From Bifidobacteriaceae bacterium (GTDB taxonomy: Bacteria; Actinomycetota; Actinomycetes; Actinomycetales; WQXJ01), in NCBI GenBank assembly GCA_031270825.1, contig JAISXH010000026.1, positions 16,642 through 80,641 on the forward strand: DNA of 64,000 nt, given 5' to 3'. How positions within the stretch are numbered: position 1 is the first letter of the stretch; each line of letters begins with the position of its first letter. Below are positions 41,742 through 49,911 of this stretch, piece by piece. The notes under the pieces are model-generated. The model was not told the origin of the DNA. It saw only the letters and a program-made list of their open reading frames with translations, and ran no database searches. A program made the position numbers and the translations under genes.

Positions 41742-42094
41742 GGCGTTCCCTCCCTGTCAGGCGCCGGAATGGCCCGGCTGGCCACGCCGTCGCCGGGCCG
41801 CGATGACGAATCCGCCTGCCGCGCCCAGGCGTCCATCTCTTCTTTGACCGCTTGACGCACCAAAGCGCGCGGATCGTACTGGCTCAGGTCCAGTCCGCCG
41901 GGTCCGATCTTGAGGTCGGCCGCCACAGCGCCCAGATCGGAATCCTGGCGAAGCCGGGCGTTCCAGGCCCTGAAGGCGGCCAAGCCCTTCTTCAGCGCGG
42001 CCAATCCCTGGACAGCCCCTTTGGGGCCGGCCACCAGGACAGCCAGAACCACCAAGACCAGGAACTCTGATCCGCTGATTCCGAAAAGCTCCAC
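41738..42094 (-). CDS. tatB: Sec-independent translocase TatB-like protein
   Basis: A 118-residue protein. GTG 42094 has GGAGGGG upstream and gives MELFGISGSEFLVL, the TatB start. The Gly-Pro hinge (VAGPKGAV) and a long amphipathic helix follow. It lies between hypB and tatA on the same strand, so the Tat genes are embedded in the hydrogenase maturation operon. Confidence 0.88.
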   Translation of the reverse strand: MELFGISGSEFLVLVVLAVLVAGPKGAVQGLAALKKGLAAFRAWNARLRQDSDLGAVAADLKIGPGGLDLSQYDPRALVRQAVKEEMDAWARQADSSSRPGDGVASRAIPAPDREGTP

Positions 42095-42124
42095 GGCGGC
42101 CCCCTCCAACGGGCTATGACCGCC

Positions 42125-43171
42125 TCAGTCTACCAACGCGGCCTGCAGCCACCGCAGCCATAGCTGGATTCCCTCGCCGGTCAGAGCGTTGGTCTCAATC
42201 AGCGCGGCGTCGGGGTTGATCTGGCGCAGGTTCGCCTCGAAGGCGGCGGCGTCGAAGGGAACGTAGGCCAGCAGGTCGACCTTGTTCAGGACCACCACAT
42301 CGACCGCCCTGAACATGACCGGGTATTTCAGCGGCTTGTCCTCGCCCTCGGTGACCGAGAAGACCATCGCCTTGCGGTGCGCGCCGACATCGAACTCCGC
42401 CGGACAGACCAGGTTGCCCACGTTCTCGATCAACACCAGGTCCAGGCTGTCCAGGTCCAGTTCGCGAAGCGCGTGCGCCACCATCGGAGCGTCCAGGTGG
42501 CATTCGCCGCCGAACCCGGCGCCGGTGTTCAGCAGGGCGATTTGGGCGCCGCGCCCGCGCAGTTTGTCCGCGTCCAAAGACGTCTCGATGTCGCCTTCGA
42601 CCACCCCGCAGCGCACCTGGCCCGCCAGGGCGTCGAGGGTGGCCGCCAGCAGCGTGGTCTTGCCCGCCCCCGGCGAGGACATCACATTGACGGCGACCAC
42701 CCCGGCGGCGTCCAGGACGGCCCGGTTGGCGGCCGCCGCGGCGTCGTTCTCGTCGAAGATGCGCTCCAGGATCTCGATCCGCTCCAGCCCGGTTTCGTAT
42801 CCCGAATGATCGCCGATGTCCTGGCTGTGATCGCGTTTCCGCCTGGCGTCCGCACCAGCGGCTGCCGGGCCGCCTTCGTGGCTGTGCCCGATGCCGTCCC
42901 CGGCTGGCGGCAGGTCGCCGTGCGTATGGCTGTGGCCGTCCCGGTCACCGTGCCCGCTGCCGTCCCCGGCTGGCGGCAGGTCGCCGTGCGTATGGCTGTG
43001 GCCGTCCCAGTCACCGTGGCCGCTGCCGTGCCCGGCCGGCGGCACGTCACCGTGCGTGTGGCCGTGGCCGCTGCCGTGCCCGGCCGGCGGCACGTCACCG
43101 TGCGTGTGGCTGTGGCCGTCGGGGCCGTGCTCGTGCACGGTGCCATCGTCGTGGCGGTGGAATCTTCCCAT
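42125..43171 (-). CDS. hypB: HypB nickel-insertion GTPase with His-rich repeats
   Basis: A 348-residue GTPase. The N-terminal ~110 residues contain tandem repeats of the form HSHTHGDLPPAGDGSGHG, five copies or so, giving over 25 His for nickel storage. The GTPase domain has the P-loop SSPGAGKTTL, the metal-site region IENVGNLVCPAEF and NKVDLL. ATG at 43171 has GGGGAG upstream; a longer frame runs over the hypA gene in another phase. It lies between hypA copy 2 and tatB. Confidence 0.94.
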   Translation of the reverse strand: MGRFHRHDDGTVHEHGPDGHSHTHGDVPPAGHGSGHGHTHGDVPPAGHGSGHGDWDGHSHTHGDLPPAGDGSGHGDRDGHSHTHGDLPPAGDGIGHSHEGGPAAAGADARRKRDHSQDIGDHSGYETGLERIEILERIFDENDAAAAANRAVLDAAGVVAVNVMSSPGAGKTTLLAATLDALAGQVRCGVVEGDIETSLDADKLRGRGAQIALLNTGAGFGGECHLDAPMVAHALRELDLDSLDLVLIENVGNLVCPAEFDVGAHRKAMVFSVTEGEDKPLKYPVMFRAVDVVVLNKVDLLAYVPFDAAAFEANLRQINPDAALIETNALTGEGIQLWLRWLQAALVD

Positions 43172-43229
43172 CGTTGTTCTCCCCTCGCTTGCTGGCGTCT
43201 CAGGTGGTAGCTGGCCAGACGTCAGTTGT

Positions 43230-43610
43230 TCACGGCCGTCCTGAAGACTCGGTCGCGCCTGGCGAGCCGGAGCCGGCCGCCACGTCGATGGACCGGACCA
43301 AGAACTCCTCGCCCGCCTCGATCCGTAGCGTCCGGCCGCCGCAGGTCCCGCAGACCATTGCCGGTGTGGGCCCCAGGGCCAGACCGGCCCCACAATCTTG
43401 GCACACAGCCCGCGCGGCGATGTGATTGACGACCAAGACCGACCCCTCCAAGGCCGTGGTGGCGGTGACCACCTCCCAGCAGCGGGCCAGGGTCGCCGGG
43501 ACCACCTGGCGGAGCTGGCCGATGTCGAGGCAGACTCGCGCGACCGGCCTGTCGCCGGCGGCGCGAACTGTGATCCCGTAGATCGATCGGCACAGCGACA
43601 GTTCATGCAC
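43230..43610 (-). CDS. hypA: HypA-family nickel chaperone, copy 2
   Basis: A 126-residue protein. GTG 43610 gives MHELSLCRSI with the nickel ligand His2. The zinc site is CQDCG...CGTCGG. This copy is closer to standard HypA than the one at 38686. It leads the hypA-hypB-tatB-tatA-tatC run. TAGTCT lies 8 nt upstream of the GTG. Confidence 0.92.
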   Translation of the reverse strand: MHELSLCRSIYGITVRAAGDRPVARVCLDIGQLRQVVPATLARCWEVVTATTALEGSVLVVNHIAARAVCQDCGAGLALGPTPAMVCGTCGGRTLRIEAGEEFLVRSIDVAAGSGSPGATESSGRP

Positions 43611-43618
43611 AGACCCAA

Positions 43619-43624
43619 AGACTA
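43619..43624 (-). promoter_or_regulatory. -10 element TAGTCT, near-leaderless start of the hypA-hypB-tat operon
   Basis: On the minus strand TAGTCT is followed by 8 nt and GTG. Confidence 0.4.
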
Positions 43625-43684
43625 GCGTCCGGGCCGGCAAGGGCGGACGCCTGGCCAGGAGCGGCGACAGCCGTGGCGCCGCCG

Positions 43685-43690
43685 TAGACT
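43685..43690 (+). promoter_or_regulatory. -10 element TAGACT, leaderless start of hypF
   Basis: TAGACT is followed by GTGGGC and then GTG 43697. It is divergent from the hypA copy 2 promoter 60 bp away. Confidence 0.5.
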
Positions 43691-43696
43691 GTGGGC

Positions 43697-46156
43697 GTGT
43701 TGGTCAGGCGCCACTGGAAGCTGCGAGGGGTGGTGCAAGGGGTCGGGTTCAGGCCGCATGTGGCGCGCGTCGCGGCCGAGCACGGCGTGACCGGCCTGGT
43801 CGGCAACGACCAGTCGACAGTGTTCATCGAAGCCCAAGGCACGCCCGCGCAGACCGACCAATTCATCGCGGCTGTGCTCGGCGGCCTGCCGCCGCTGGCC
43901 CACGTGGCCAGCACGAGCGCCGCCGCGGCCAAGGTGGTCGCCGAAGAGGACGCCTTCCGGATTGTGCCGTCGCGGCACACCCCCGGCGCGCGCACGCTCA
44001 TCCCGCCGGACGTGGCGCCCTGCGCGGACTGCCTTCGGGAGATGCATGACCCAGCCGACCGGCGCCACCGTTACCCGTTCATCACCTGCACCAACTGCGG
44101 GCCGCGGCTATCGATCATTCGTGACCTGCCCTACGACCGGCCCGCCACCACCATGGCCGCCTTCCCGATGTGCCCGGCCTGCGCGGCCGAATACCGCGAC
44201 CCAGCCGACCGGCGCTACCACGCCCAGCCGATCTCCTGCTTCGATTGCGGACCGCGGCTGTGGCTGGCGGACGCCAACGGGACTGAACTCGCCACTTGGG
44301 AAGACGGCATCGGGCAAGCTCGTGAGATCCTGGCCGCAGGGGGGACCGTGGCGGTCAAGGGGATCGGCGGGTTCACGCTGTTCTGCGACGCGCGGCAGGC
44401 GCCAGCCGTTGCCCGGTTGCGCGAGCGCAAACGGCGTCCGGGCAAGCCGTTCGCCGTCATGGCGGCCAGCGCGGCCAGCGCGGCGCGCTTCGCCGACCTC
44501 TCGGCGGCGCAACTCCGCGAACTGGCAAGCCCGCAACGGCCGATCATCTTGGCGCCGATGAGCGCCGGATACGACCTCGCCACAGGCGTGGCGCCGGGGC
44601 TGGGCGATGTCGGGGTGATGCTGCCCTCGGCGCCGCTTCACCACTTGCTGGTCCAAGGCGAGGAGGTTTACGTCGCCACCAGCGGCAATCTGGCCGGCGA
44701 ACCGCTGCGCTACCAAAACGAAGCGGCCGTGGCCGATCTAGGTGCGATCGCAGACGCCTTCCTAACCCATGACCGGCCCATTCACGTGCCGGTCGAGGAT
44801 TCCGTGCTGCTGGCCGACGGCGCCACCATCCTGCCCATCCGCCGGTCGCGGGGCTACGCTCCGCTGCCGATCGCGCTCGAATGCTGGACCGCTCCCGCCA
44901 ACGGCGCCGGCGCCGGCGCGGAATCTAGCGGCTTACCGTCTCCCACCGGCATTGAGTTGAACGGCGGCGATTCAGCCGAAGGGGGCGGTGGCGGGGCCGT
45001 GCTGGCGGTGGGGGGAGAACTCAAGAACACTTTCGCGGTCACCCGCGACGCGATGGCCTTCTTGTCGGCTCACATTGGCGACATGGAGTCGCCGGCAGCC
45101 CAGTTGGCGTTCGCGCGGTCCGTCCGCCAGCTCATCGCCATGCACGGCCGCGACGTCGAACTAGTGGTGGCGGACCTGCATCCCGACTATGCCACCACCA
45201 CCTGGGCGGAACGCTACTGCGCCGACCGGGACCTGCCGTTGATCCAGGTGCAGCATCACCACGCCCACGCGCTTAGTTTGCTGGCCGAACATCGGATCAG
45301 CCCCGACACCCGGGCTGTCGTGGCCGCCTTCGACGGCGCCGGCTACGGCCTGGACGGCGCGATCTGGGGCTCGGAGGTGCTGGCGCTGGGCGGAACGGCC
45401 GATCCGCTCGCTTTCGAGCGGATCTGGCACTTGGACGAATACTGGCTGCCCGGCGGAGACAGCGCGCAGGCCGCGCCGTGGAAATGCGCCGTCGCTTTGA
45501 TGGATCAGTTGGGTCTGGACGGCTCTGGTCTGGACGGCTCCCCACTGCCGCCCCTGGCGGCGGCCTCGGCCCAGGAGGTCGCGCTGCTGCGCCAGCTGCC
45601 GGTCGCCGCCGCCAGCGGTCTTCCCGGTCTGATTCATCGCACCACCTCGGCGGGGCGGCTGTTTGACGCCGTGGCCTCGATCTTGGGCGTGCGCCAACGC
45701 GTCACTTACGAAGCCCAAGCGGCCATGGAATTGGAACGCCTGGCGCGGAACTGCGTCCACGCCGAATGCGCGGCCTGGCGGCCCAGCGGCGATCCGAACG
45801 GCGGTCCGAATGGCGCTCTCGCCGTCCTGCTGGGCGCCGTGATCGGGGGAACCCGCAGGGGACAAGAGCGCGCTTGCCTGGCACGGCGGTTCCACTCTGG
45901 TTTGGCCGCGATCATCGCGGCGGCGCTGGTCAGTGCCGCCGAGAGGGAGGACGCCGAGGTGCTGGGACTGACCGGGGGGGTGTTCCAAAACCGGTTGCTG
46001 ACCGGCGCGACGCTGGCGGCCGTGGCGGCCTTGACGGCATCGGGCTCCAAGAGTCGACCGGTCTTGACCCACCGCCTGGCGCCGGCGGGCGACGGCGGAC
46101 TGGCGCTGGGCCAGGCGCGGGCCGGGCACTGCCTGTTGACCTGGGCCCAAAGCTGA
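43697..46156 (+). CDS. hypF: carbamoyltransferase HypF
   Basis: An 819-residue enzyme that starts cyanide-ligand synthesis from carbamoyl phosphate. Domains in order: acylphosphatase (GVVQGVGFRPHV, residues 7-95), two zinc fingers (CADC...CTNC and CPAC...CFDC), a YrdC-like domain (AVKGIGGFTLFCDA, SAPLHHLL, ATSGNLAGEP), and a Kae1-like C-terminal domain (HHHAHALSLLAEH, AFDGAGYGLDG). A Gly/Ala-rich insertion lies at about residues 405-440. GTG 43697 is chosen because TAGACT is 6 nt upstream; GTG 43691 is an alternative. Confidence 0.95.
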   Translation: MLVRRHWKLRGVVQGVGFRPHVARVAAEHGVTGLVGNDQSTVFIEAQGTPAQTDQFIAAVLGGLPPLAHVASTSAAAAKVVAEEDAFRIVPSRHTPGARTLIPPDVAPCADCLREMHDPADRRHRYPFITCTNCGPRLSIIRDLPYDRPATTMAAFPMCPACAAEYRDPADRRYHAQPISCFDCGPRLWLADANGTELATWEDGIGQAREILAAGGTVAVKGIGGFTLFCDARQAPAVARLRERKRRPGKPFAVMAASAASAARFADLSAAQLRELASPQRPIILAPMSAGYDLATGVAPGLGDVGVMLPSAPLHHLLVQGEEVYVATSGNLAGEPLRYQNEAAVADLGAIADAFLTHDRPIHVPVEDSVLLADGATILPIRRSRGYAPLPIALECWTAPANGAGAGAESSGLPSPTGIELNGGDSAEGGGGGAVLAVGGELKNTFAVTRDAMAFLSAHIGDMESPAAQLAFARSVRQLIAMHGRDVELVVADLHPDYATTTWAERYCADRDLPLIQVQHHHAHALSLLAEHRISPDTRAVVAAFDGAGYGLDGAIWGSEVLALGGTADPLAFERIWHLDEYWLPGGDSAQAAPWKCAVALMDQLGLDGSGLDGSPLPPLAAASAQEVALLRQLPVAAASGLPGLIHRTTSAGRLFDAVASILGVRQRVTYEAQAAMELERLARNCVHAECAAWRPSGDPNGGPNGALAVLLGAVIGGTRRGQERACLARRFHSGLAAIIAAALVSAAEREDAEVLGLTGGVFQNRLLTGATLAAVAALTASGSKSRPVLTHRLAPAGDGGLALGQARAGHCLLTWAQS

Positions 46157-46351
46157 CCTGACAGCGGGTCGCTGCCGGCCATCGCTGTGTACGGCGCCGT
46201 CACTCATGGCCATGGCGGCTGCGCCACGCGGCGGACCTGAAAGGGAACGCTCCCGCCGGCCGCAGGTCCACCGCCCGACCTCCAGTCTGATCGCGCTTGC
46301 CCAGGCCACGGCGCGAGCGGCGCCAGGCCGTCAGCCTGCACAGGCCGCTGG

Positions 46352-47179
46352 TCAGACGTTCAGGTAGTGCCCAAAGAAGCGAATCGTCTCCTCGAAGACA
46401 TCCTCTATGTAGCCGGTCGCATGGCGCCGGCCCTCTAGCAGCACAGTCCGCGAGGGCAACCCCGCCCGCATCATGGTGGTCGCGGCGATCAACATCTCCT
46501 CCGGCGGGACCAGTTCGTCCAGCGAATTGGCGAAGAACATCGGCCCGGTCTCAGCCGTGACACGGCCGATCGGCGTGGCCACATCGAGACCGTCAAGGTC
46601 CGGCCCCAACAGGTTGAACACCAGCCACTTGTAGTAGCCCGGATCGGCGCCGCCCTGGTCGATCTGCGCGCTGGCGGCCGAACTGTCCATCACCGCCTGG
46701 TGGGGCGTGGCGTCGCCATGCCGGGCCATGAAACCGGCCAGGTCCAGCAGACCCGACCAGGAGGCCCCGGGGATGCCCAAGGACAACGCCAATTCAAAGG
46801 CCAGATTCCCGCCCGAGGATCCCCCGATCGCCCCGATGCGCTCGCGGTCGAATGACAGCGCTGTCGCCCCCTTGAGCCAACTCACCGCCGCCAACATGTC
46901 ATCCACCTGGGTCGGATACAGATTGACGCCGGCGGCCCCGTCCGCGAAACGATAGTTTGGCGCGGCCACCAGATAGCCCGCGGCGGCCAGCCGCCGCGCC
47001 ATCGCCGCCTCCTTGGACTTGTCGCCCTGGAACCAGCCGCCGCCATGGATGTCGAGCAGCAAGGCGCCGTTGGCGTCAGCCGGGTGATAGAGGTCTAGGC
47101 GATGCTTCGGATCAGGCCCGTACACCCGGTCGCTATCGACCGCGGTGGCGGCGCCTCCAGTCATCGCTGTGTCATTCAT
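46352..47179 (-). CDS. alpha/beta hydrolase, carboxylesterase-like
   Basis: A 275-residue hydrolase of the BD-FAE/HSL-like type. The oxyanion hole is DIHGGGWFQGD, the nucleophile is in GGSSGGNLAFE, the acid is in NSLDELVPPEE, and the His is in GRRHATGY. Substrate is unknown; short acyl esters are typical. ATG at 47179 is the first Met of the conserved part; the longer frame runs through the dispersed repeat. Confidence 0.85.
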   Translation of the reverse strand: MNDTAMTGGAATAVDSDRVYGPDPKHRLDLYHPADANGALLLDIHGGGWFQGDKSKEAAMARRLAAAGYLVAAPNYRFADGAAGVNLYPTQVDDMLAAVSWLKGATALSFDRERIGAIGGSSGGNLAFELALSLGIPGASWSGLLDLAGFMARHGDATPHQAVMDSSAASAQIDQGGADPGYYKWLVFNLLGPDLDGLDVATPIGRVTAETGPMFFANSLDELVPPEEMLIAATTMMRAGLPSRTVLLEGRRHATGYIEDVFEETIRFFGHYLNV

Positions 47180-47243
47180 GACGACTACGCTCGCACATCC
47201 ACCCTGGCCCCGCCCTGCGGCGGCGGAGCCGTCTCGCGGCCCA

Positions 47244-47377
47244 GGAGCGTGGTGAATAACCACGCTCCGACCGTGTTGACGCCGGGCAGCGGGACGCTGA
47301 CCGGCGGAAACGCGGAAGGCAAAGGCTGCTTCGGCCTGGGAAACCGGTTTGTTCGGTTTGTTCACCGGTTTCCCAGG
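47244..47377 (+). repeat. dispersed hairpin-bounded element, copy B (most complete)
   Basis: It starts with a perfect 10-bp hairpin GGAGCGTGGT/ACCACGCTCC (47244-47268). A GC-rich core follows with CGGAAACGCGGAAGGCAAAG. It ends in a perfect 13-bp hairpin CCTGGGAAACCGG/CCGGTTTCCCAGG (47335-47377). Related copies are at 30992-31155 (inverted) and 60334-60433. It lies just upstream of murT. Confidence 0.88.
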
Positions 47378-47416
47378 CAGATCGACCCGGCGGCGGTTAA
47401 TGGCAGGCTAGAGGAC

Positions 47417-48661
47417 GTGTCTGAAACGCTGCCGATGCGTTCCCGCTTGGCCATTGCCGCTGGAAGGGCCGCTTCGGCGGCCTCGCGCGCGGTCGGCCGG
47501 GGGCGGGGACAGGTGATCGGCGGGCGGGTGATGCTGAAGATCGACCCGTCCCTGGTCCAGCGGCTGGCGTCCTCCATGCAGGTGACCGCGGTCAGCGCCA
47601 CCAACGGCAAGTCCACCACGACACGCATGATCGCCGAAGCGCTGCGCACGTTGGGGCCGGTGGCCCACAACCTGACCGGCGCGAACATGGCGGCCGGGGT
47701 GGTGACGGCGCTGTCCTCCTCACGCCAGGCCCGGTTCGCCGCCCTCGAAGTCGATGAGGCCCACCTGCCGTCCGTGGCCGCGGCCACCGCCGCCAGCCAG
47801 CTGGTGCTGATGAACCTCAGCCGCGACCAGTTGGACCGCGGCAGCGAGGTCCGAATGCTGGCCGAACGCTGGCGAGCGATGGCGCAAGACCTAGGACCGC
47901 AGGTCGAGGTGGTGGCCAACGCCGACGACCCGATGGTGGCCTGGGCCGCCAGCGCCGCGCCCAACGTCACCTGGGTCGGGTGCGGCCAGTGGTGGGGCGA
48001 GGATTCGGCGCTCTGCCCCAACTGCGGCGCCACCTTGGACCGGTCCGGCGCCAGTTGGTCTTGTCCCCAGTGTGGGTTCGCCCGCCCCGACGCGCGGTGG
48101 TACTTGACGCCCGATGCCGCCGAGGTCGTCACTCCCACGGCCACCGTCCGTCCGCAGTTGGCTTTGCCAGGCCGCTTCAATGTCGCCAACGCGGCCATCG
48201 CGCTGGCCGCCGTGTCCGCCCGCGGAGTCGCCCTGGACGCCGCACTTGCGGCGTTCGCGCAGGTCACAGACGTCGATGGACGATATGTGCGCTCCAGTGT
48301 GGAGGGCCATGAAGCCAGGTTGCTGCTGGGCAAGAATCCCGCCAGTTGGACCGAGATGATGCAGCTGGTGGCTGATTCGCCAGCCCTGTTGGTGACCGTG
48401 CTGAACGCGCGCGGCGCCGACGGCCGCGACCCCTCTTGGATCTGGGACGTCCCCGTCGAGGAGTGGGCCGGCCGGCCCTGCTGGGTGGCGGGCGAGCGCC
48501 GATTCGACCTGGCGGTCCGGCTCGACACCGCCGGCCTGGAAGTGCTGGGCGTCAGCCTGGACCCGCTGGCCGCCGTGGAACAAGCCGCACCTGGTCAAGC
48601 GTTGGACGTGGTGGCCAACTACACGGCCTTCCAAGAACTGCGAGCGCGGGTGGTGAAATGA
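47417..48661 (+). CDS. murT: lipid II isoglutaminyl synthase subunit MurT
   Basis: A 414-residue Mur-ligase-like subunit. With GatD it amidates the glutamate of lipid II. The ATP site is VSATNGKSTTTRM, and a four-Cys zinc ribbon (CPNCGATLD...CPQCGF) interrupts the central domain as in other MurT. Helical N terminus RSRLAIAAGRAASAASR. The start is GTG 47417 (AGAGG just upstream) or ATG 47435; the longer frame runs through the dispersed repeat. Its stop overlaps gatD (ATGA). Confidence 0.93.
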   Translation: MSETLPMRSRLAIAAGRAASAASRAVGRGRGQVIGGRVMLKIDPSLVQRLASSMQVTAVSATNGKSTTTRMIAEALRTLGPVAHNLTGANMAAGVVTALSSSRQARFAALEVDEAHLPSVAAATAASQLVLMNLSRDQLDRGSEVRMLAERWRAMAQDLGPQVEVVANADDPMVAWAASAAPNVTWVGCGQWWGEDSALCPNCGATLDRSGASWSCPQCGFARPDARWYLTPDAAEVVTPTATVRPQLALPGRFNVANAAIALAAVSARGVALDAALAAFAQVTDVDGRYVRSSVEGHEARLLLGKNPASWTEMMQLVADSPALLVTVLNARGADGRDPSWIWDVPVEEWAGRPCWVAGERRFDLAVRLDTAGLEVLGVSLDPLAAVEQAAPGQALDVVANYTAFQELRARVVK

Positions 48662-49659
48662 CTGACGATCAGCCCTCGATCGAATGGGGGACAGGCCCCG
48701 ACACGATCAGCCGCGAACCGACCGGAGGCCCGACATCCGTCGTTGTCCGGCGCGGCTTGGCAGCCAGCCCCGGCCCGGGCCGGCTGAAGCGCTCCCCCGG
48801 AGGCGAGACGGTCGGCATCGTGCATCTGTACCCCACCTTGATGGGGACTTATGGCGACGGCGGAAACCTGAAGGTGTTGGCGCGCCGCCTGGCCGCGCGC
48901 GGGCTGTCGGCGCGGGTGATCACCGTGGGGCCGGGCGAGCCGGTGCCGGAATCGGCCGATTTGTATGTCCTGGGCGGCGGCGAGGACGCCTCGCAGATCG
49001 CGGCCAGCCGGGCGCTGCGTGAATCGGGGGCGCTCGGCCGGGCCGCCGAACGCGGCGCGGCGATCTTCGCCGTCTGTGCCGGACTGCAGGTCATGGGGCA
49101 TGATTTCGAGGTCTCTGGCGGACTGATCGAGCCGGGCCTGGGCCTGCTCGACGCGACCACCCGACGGCGCCGCCCCCGGGCCGTTGGCGAGGTCCTGGCC
49201 AGACCGTTGATTCCGCTGGGGGTCAACTCTCTGGACCGGTTGAGCGAACCGGGCGGCTGCGCGGCGCTGGATCGGCCGACCGGCCGCCAAGAGTCGATTC
49301 CGGGTGGCCAGGTGGATCGCTATCCACTGCTGACCGGCTACGAAAACCATGGCGGCGGCACCGCTCTGGGGCCGGCGGCGCGGCCGCTGGCCGAGGTGAT
49401 CCGGGGGATCGGCAACGGCGCCGGCGGCCCCGACGGCGACGGCGCCGAAGGCGCCGTCCAAGGCCGCATCCTGGCGACCTACCTCCATGGGCCGGTTTTG
49501 GCCCGCAATCCGGGCCTCGCCGATCACCTCCTCGAACTGGCCGTCAACGCCGAACTCCAGCCATTCGAAGCCGCCCACGTCGATCAGCTTCGCGCCGAAC
49601 GCGAACAATACGTCCGCTCCGGCAAACTGTCGGCCGAATCCGTCCGCACCCCGAAGTGA
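48658..49659 (+). CDS. gatD: lipid II isoglutaminyl synthase subunit GatD
   Basis: A 333-residue class I glutamine amidotransferase that supplies ammonia to MurT. Key parts are HLYPTLMGTYGDGGNL, the nucleophile Cys in FAVCAGLQVMG, and the catalytic His in TYLHGPVLARNP. The first ~50 residues before the conserved start are a low-complexity extension. The ATG at 48658 overlaps the murT stop. Confidence 0.93.
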   Translation: MTDDQPSIEWGTGPDTISREPTGGPTSVVVRRGLAASPGPGRLKRSPGGETVGIVHLYPTLMGTYGDGGNLKVLARRLAARGLSARVITVGPGEPVPESADLYVLGGGEDASQIAASRALRESGALGRAAERGAAIFAVCAGLQVMGHDFEVSGGLIEPGLGLLDATTRRRRPRAVGEVLARPLIPLGVNSLDRLSEPGGCAALDRPTGRQESIPGGQVDRYPLLTGYENHGGGTALGPAARPLAEVIRGIGNGAGGPDGDGAEGAVQGRILATYLHGPVLARNPGLADHLLELAVNAELQPFEAAHVDQLRAEREQYVRSGKLSAESVRTPK

Positions 49660-49861
49660 ACCCGCCGCCGGCGTCCGGCCGGTAGGCCCGCCGAGGCGTT
49701 CACCCAGGTACGCGCACTCCGACCGGCTTCCGATTGGCACGTGTGCCGAGCCAAGACCCCGACCCGGGTAGACGCACAGGCCGGGCGGCGCGCGGCCGGC
49801 AGGCGCGCCGAACCGAGGCGTTCACCCAGCCAGCCACACTCCCCGGGCGGCGCCCGGCCAC

Positions 49862-49867
49862 TAGGCT
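49862..49867 (+). promoter_or_regulatory. -10 element TAGGCT upstream of purL
   Basis: TAGGCT lies 11 nt before a short upstream ORF and 40 nt before the purL ATG. A GC palindrome CCGGGCGGCGCCCGG (49843-49857) sits between it and the -35 region. Confidence 0.45.
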
Positions 49868-49878
49868 AGGTCGCATCC

Positions 49879-49911
49879 ATGACAGACCCGAGGTGCGAAG
49901 GACGGCGATGA
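49879..49911 (+). CDS. possible 10-codon leader ORF coupled to purL
   Basis: ATG 49879 starts [10 protein letters not shown] and ends at TGA 49909-49911, overlapping the purL ATG (ATGA). Its position right after the -10 suggests near-leaderless translation that feeds ribosomes to purL. It may instead be chance. Confidence 0.35.
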   Translation: MTDPRCEGRR

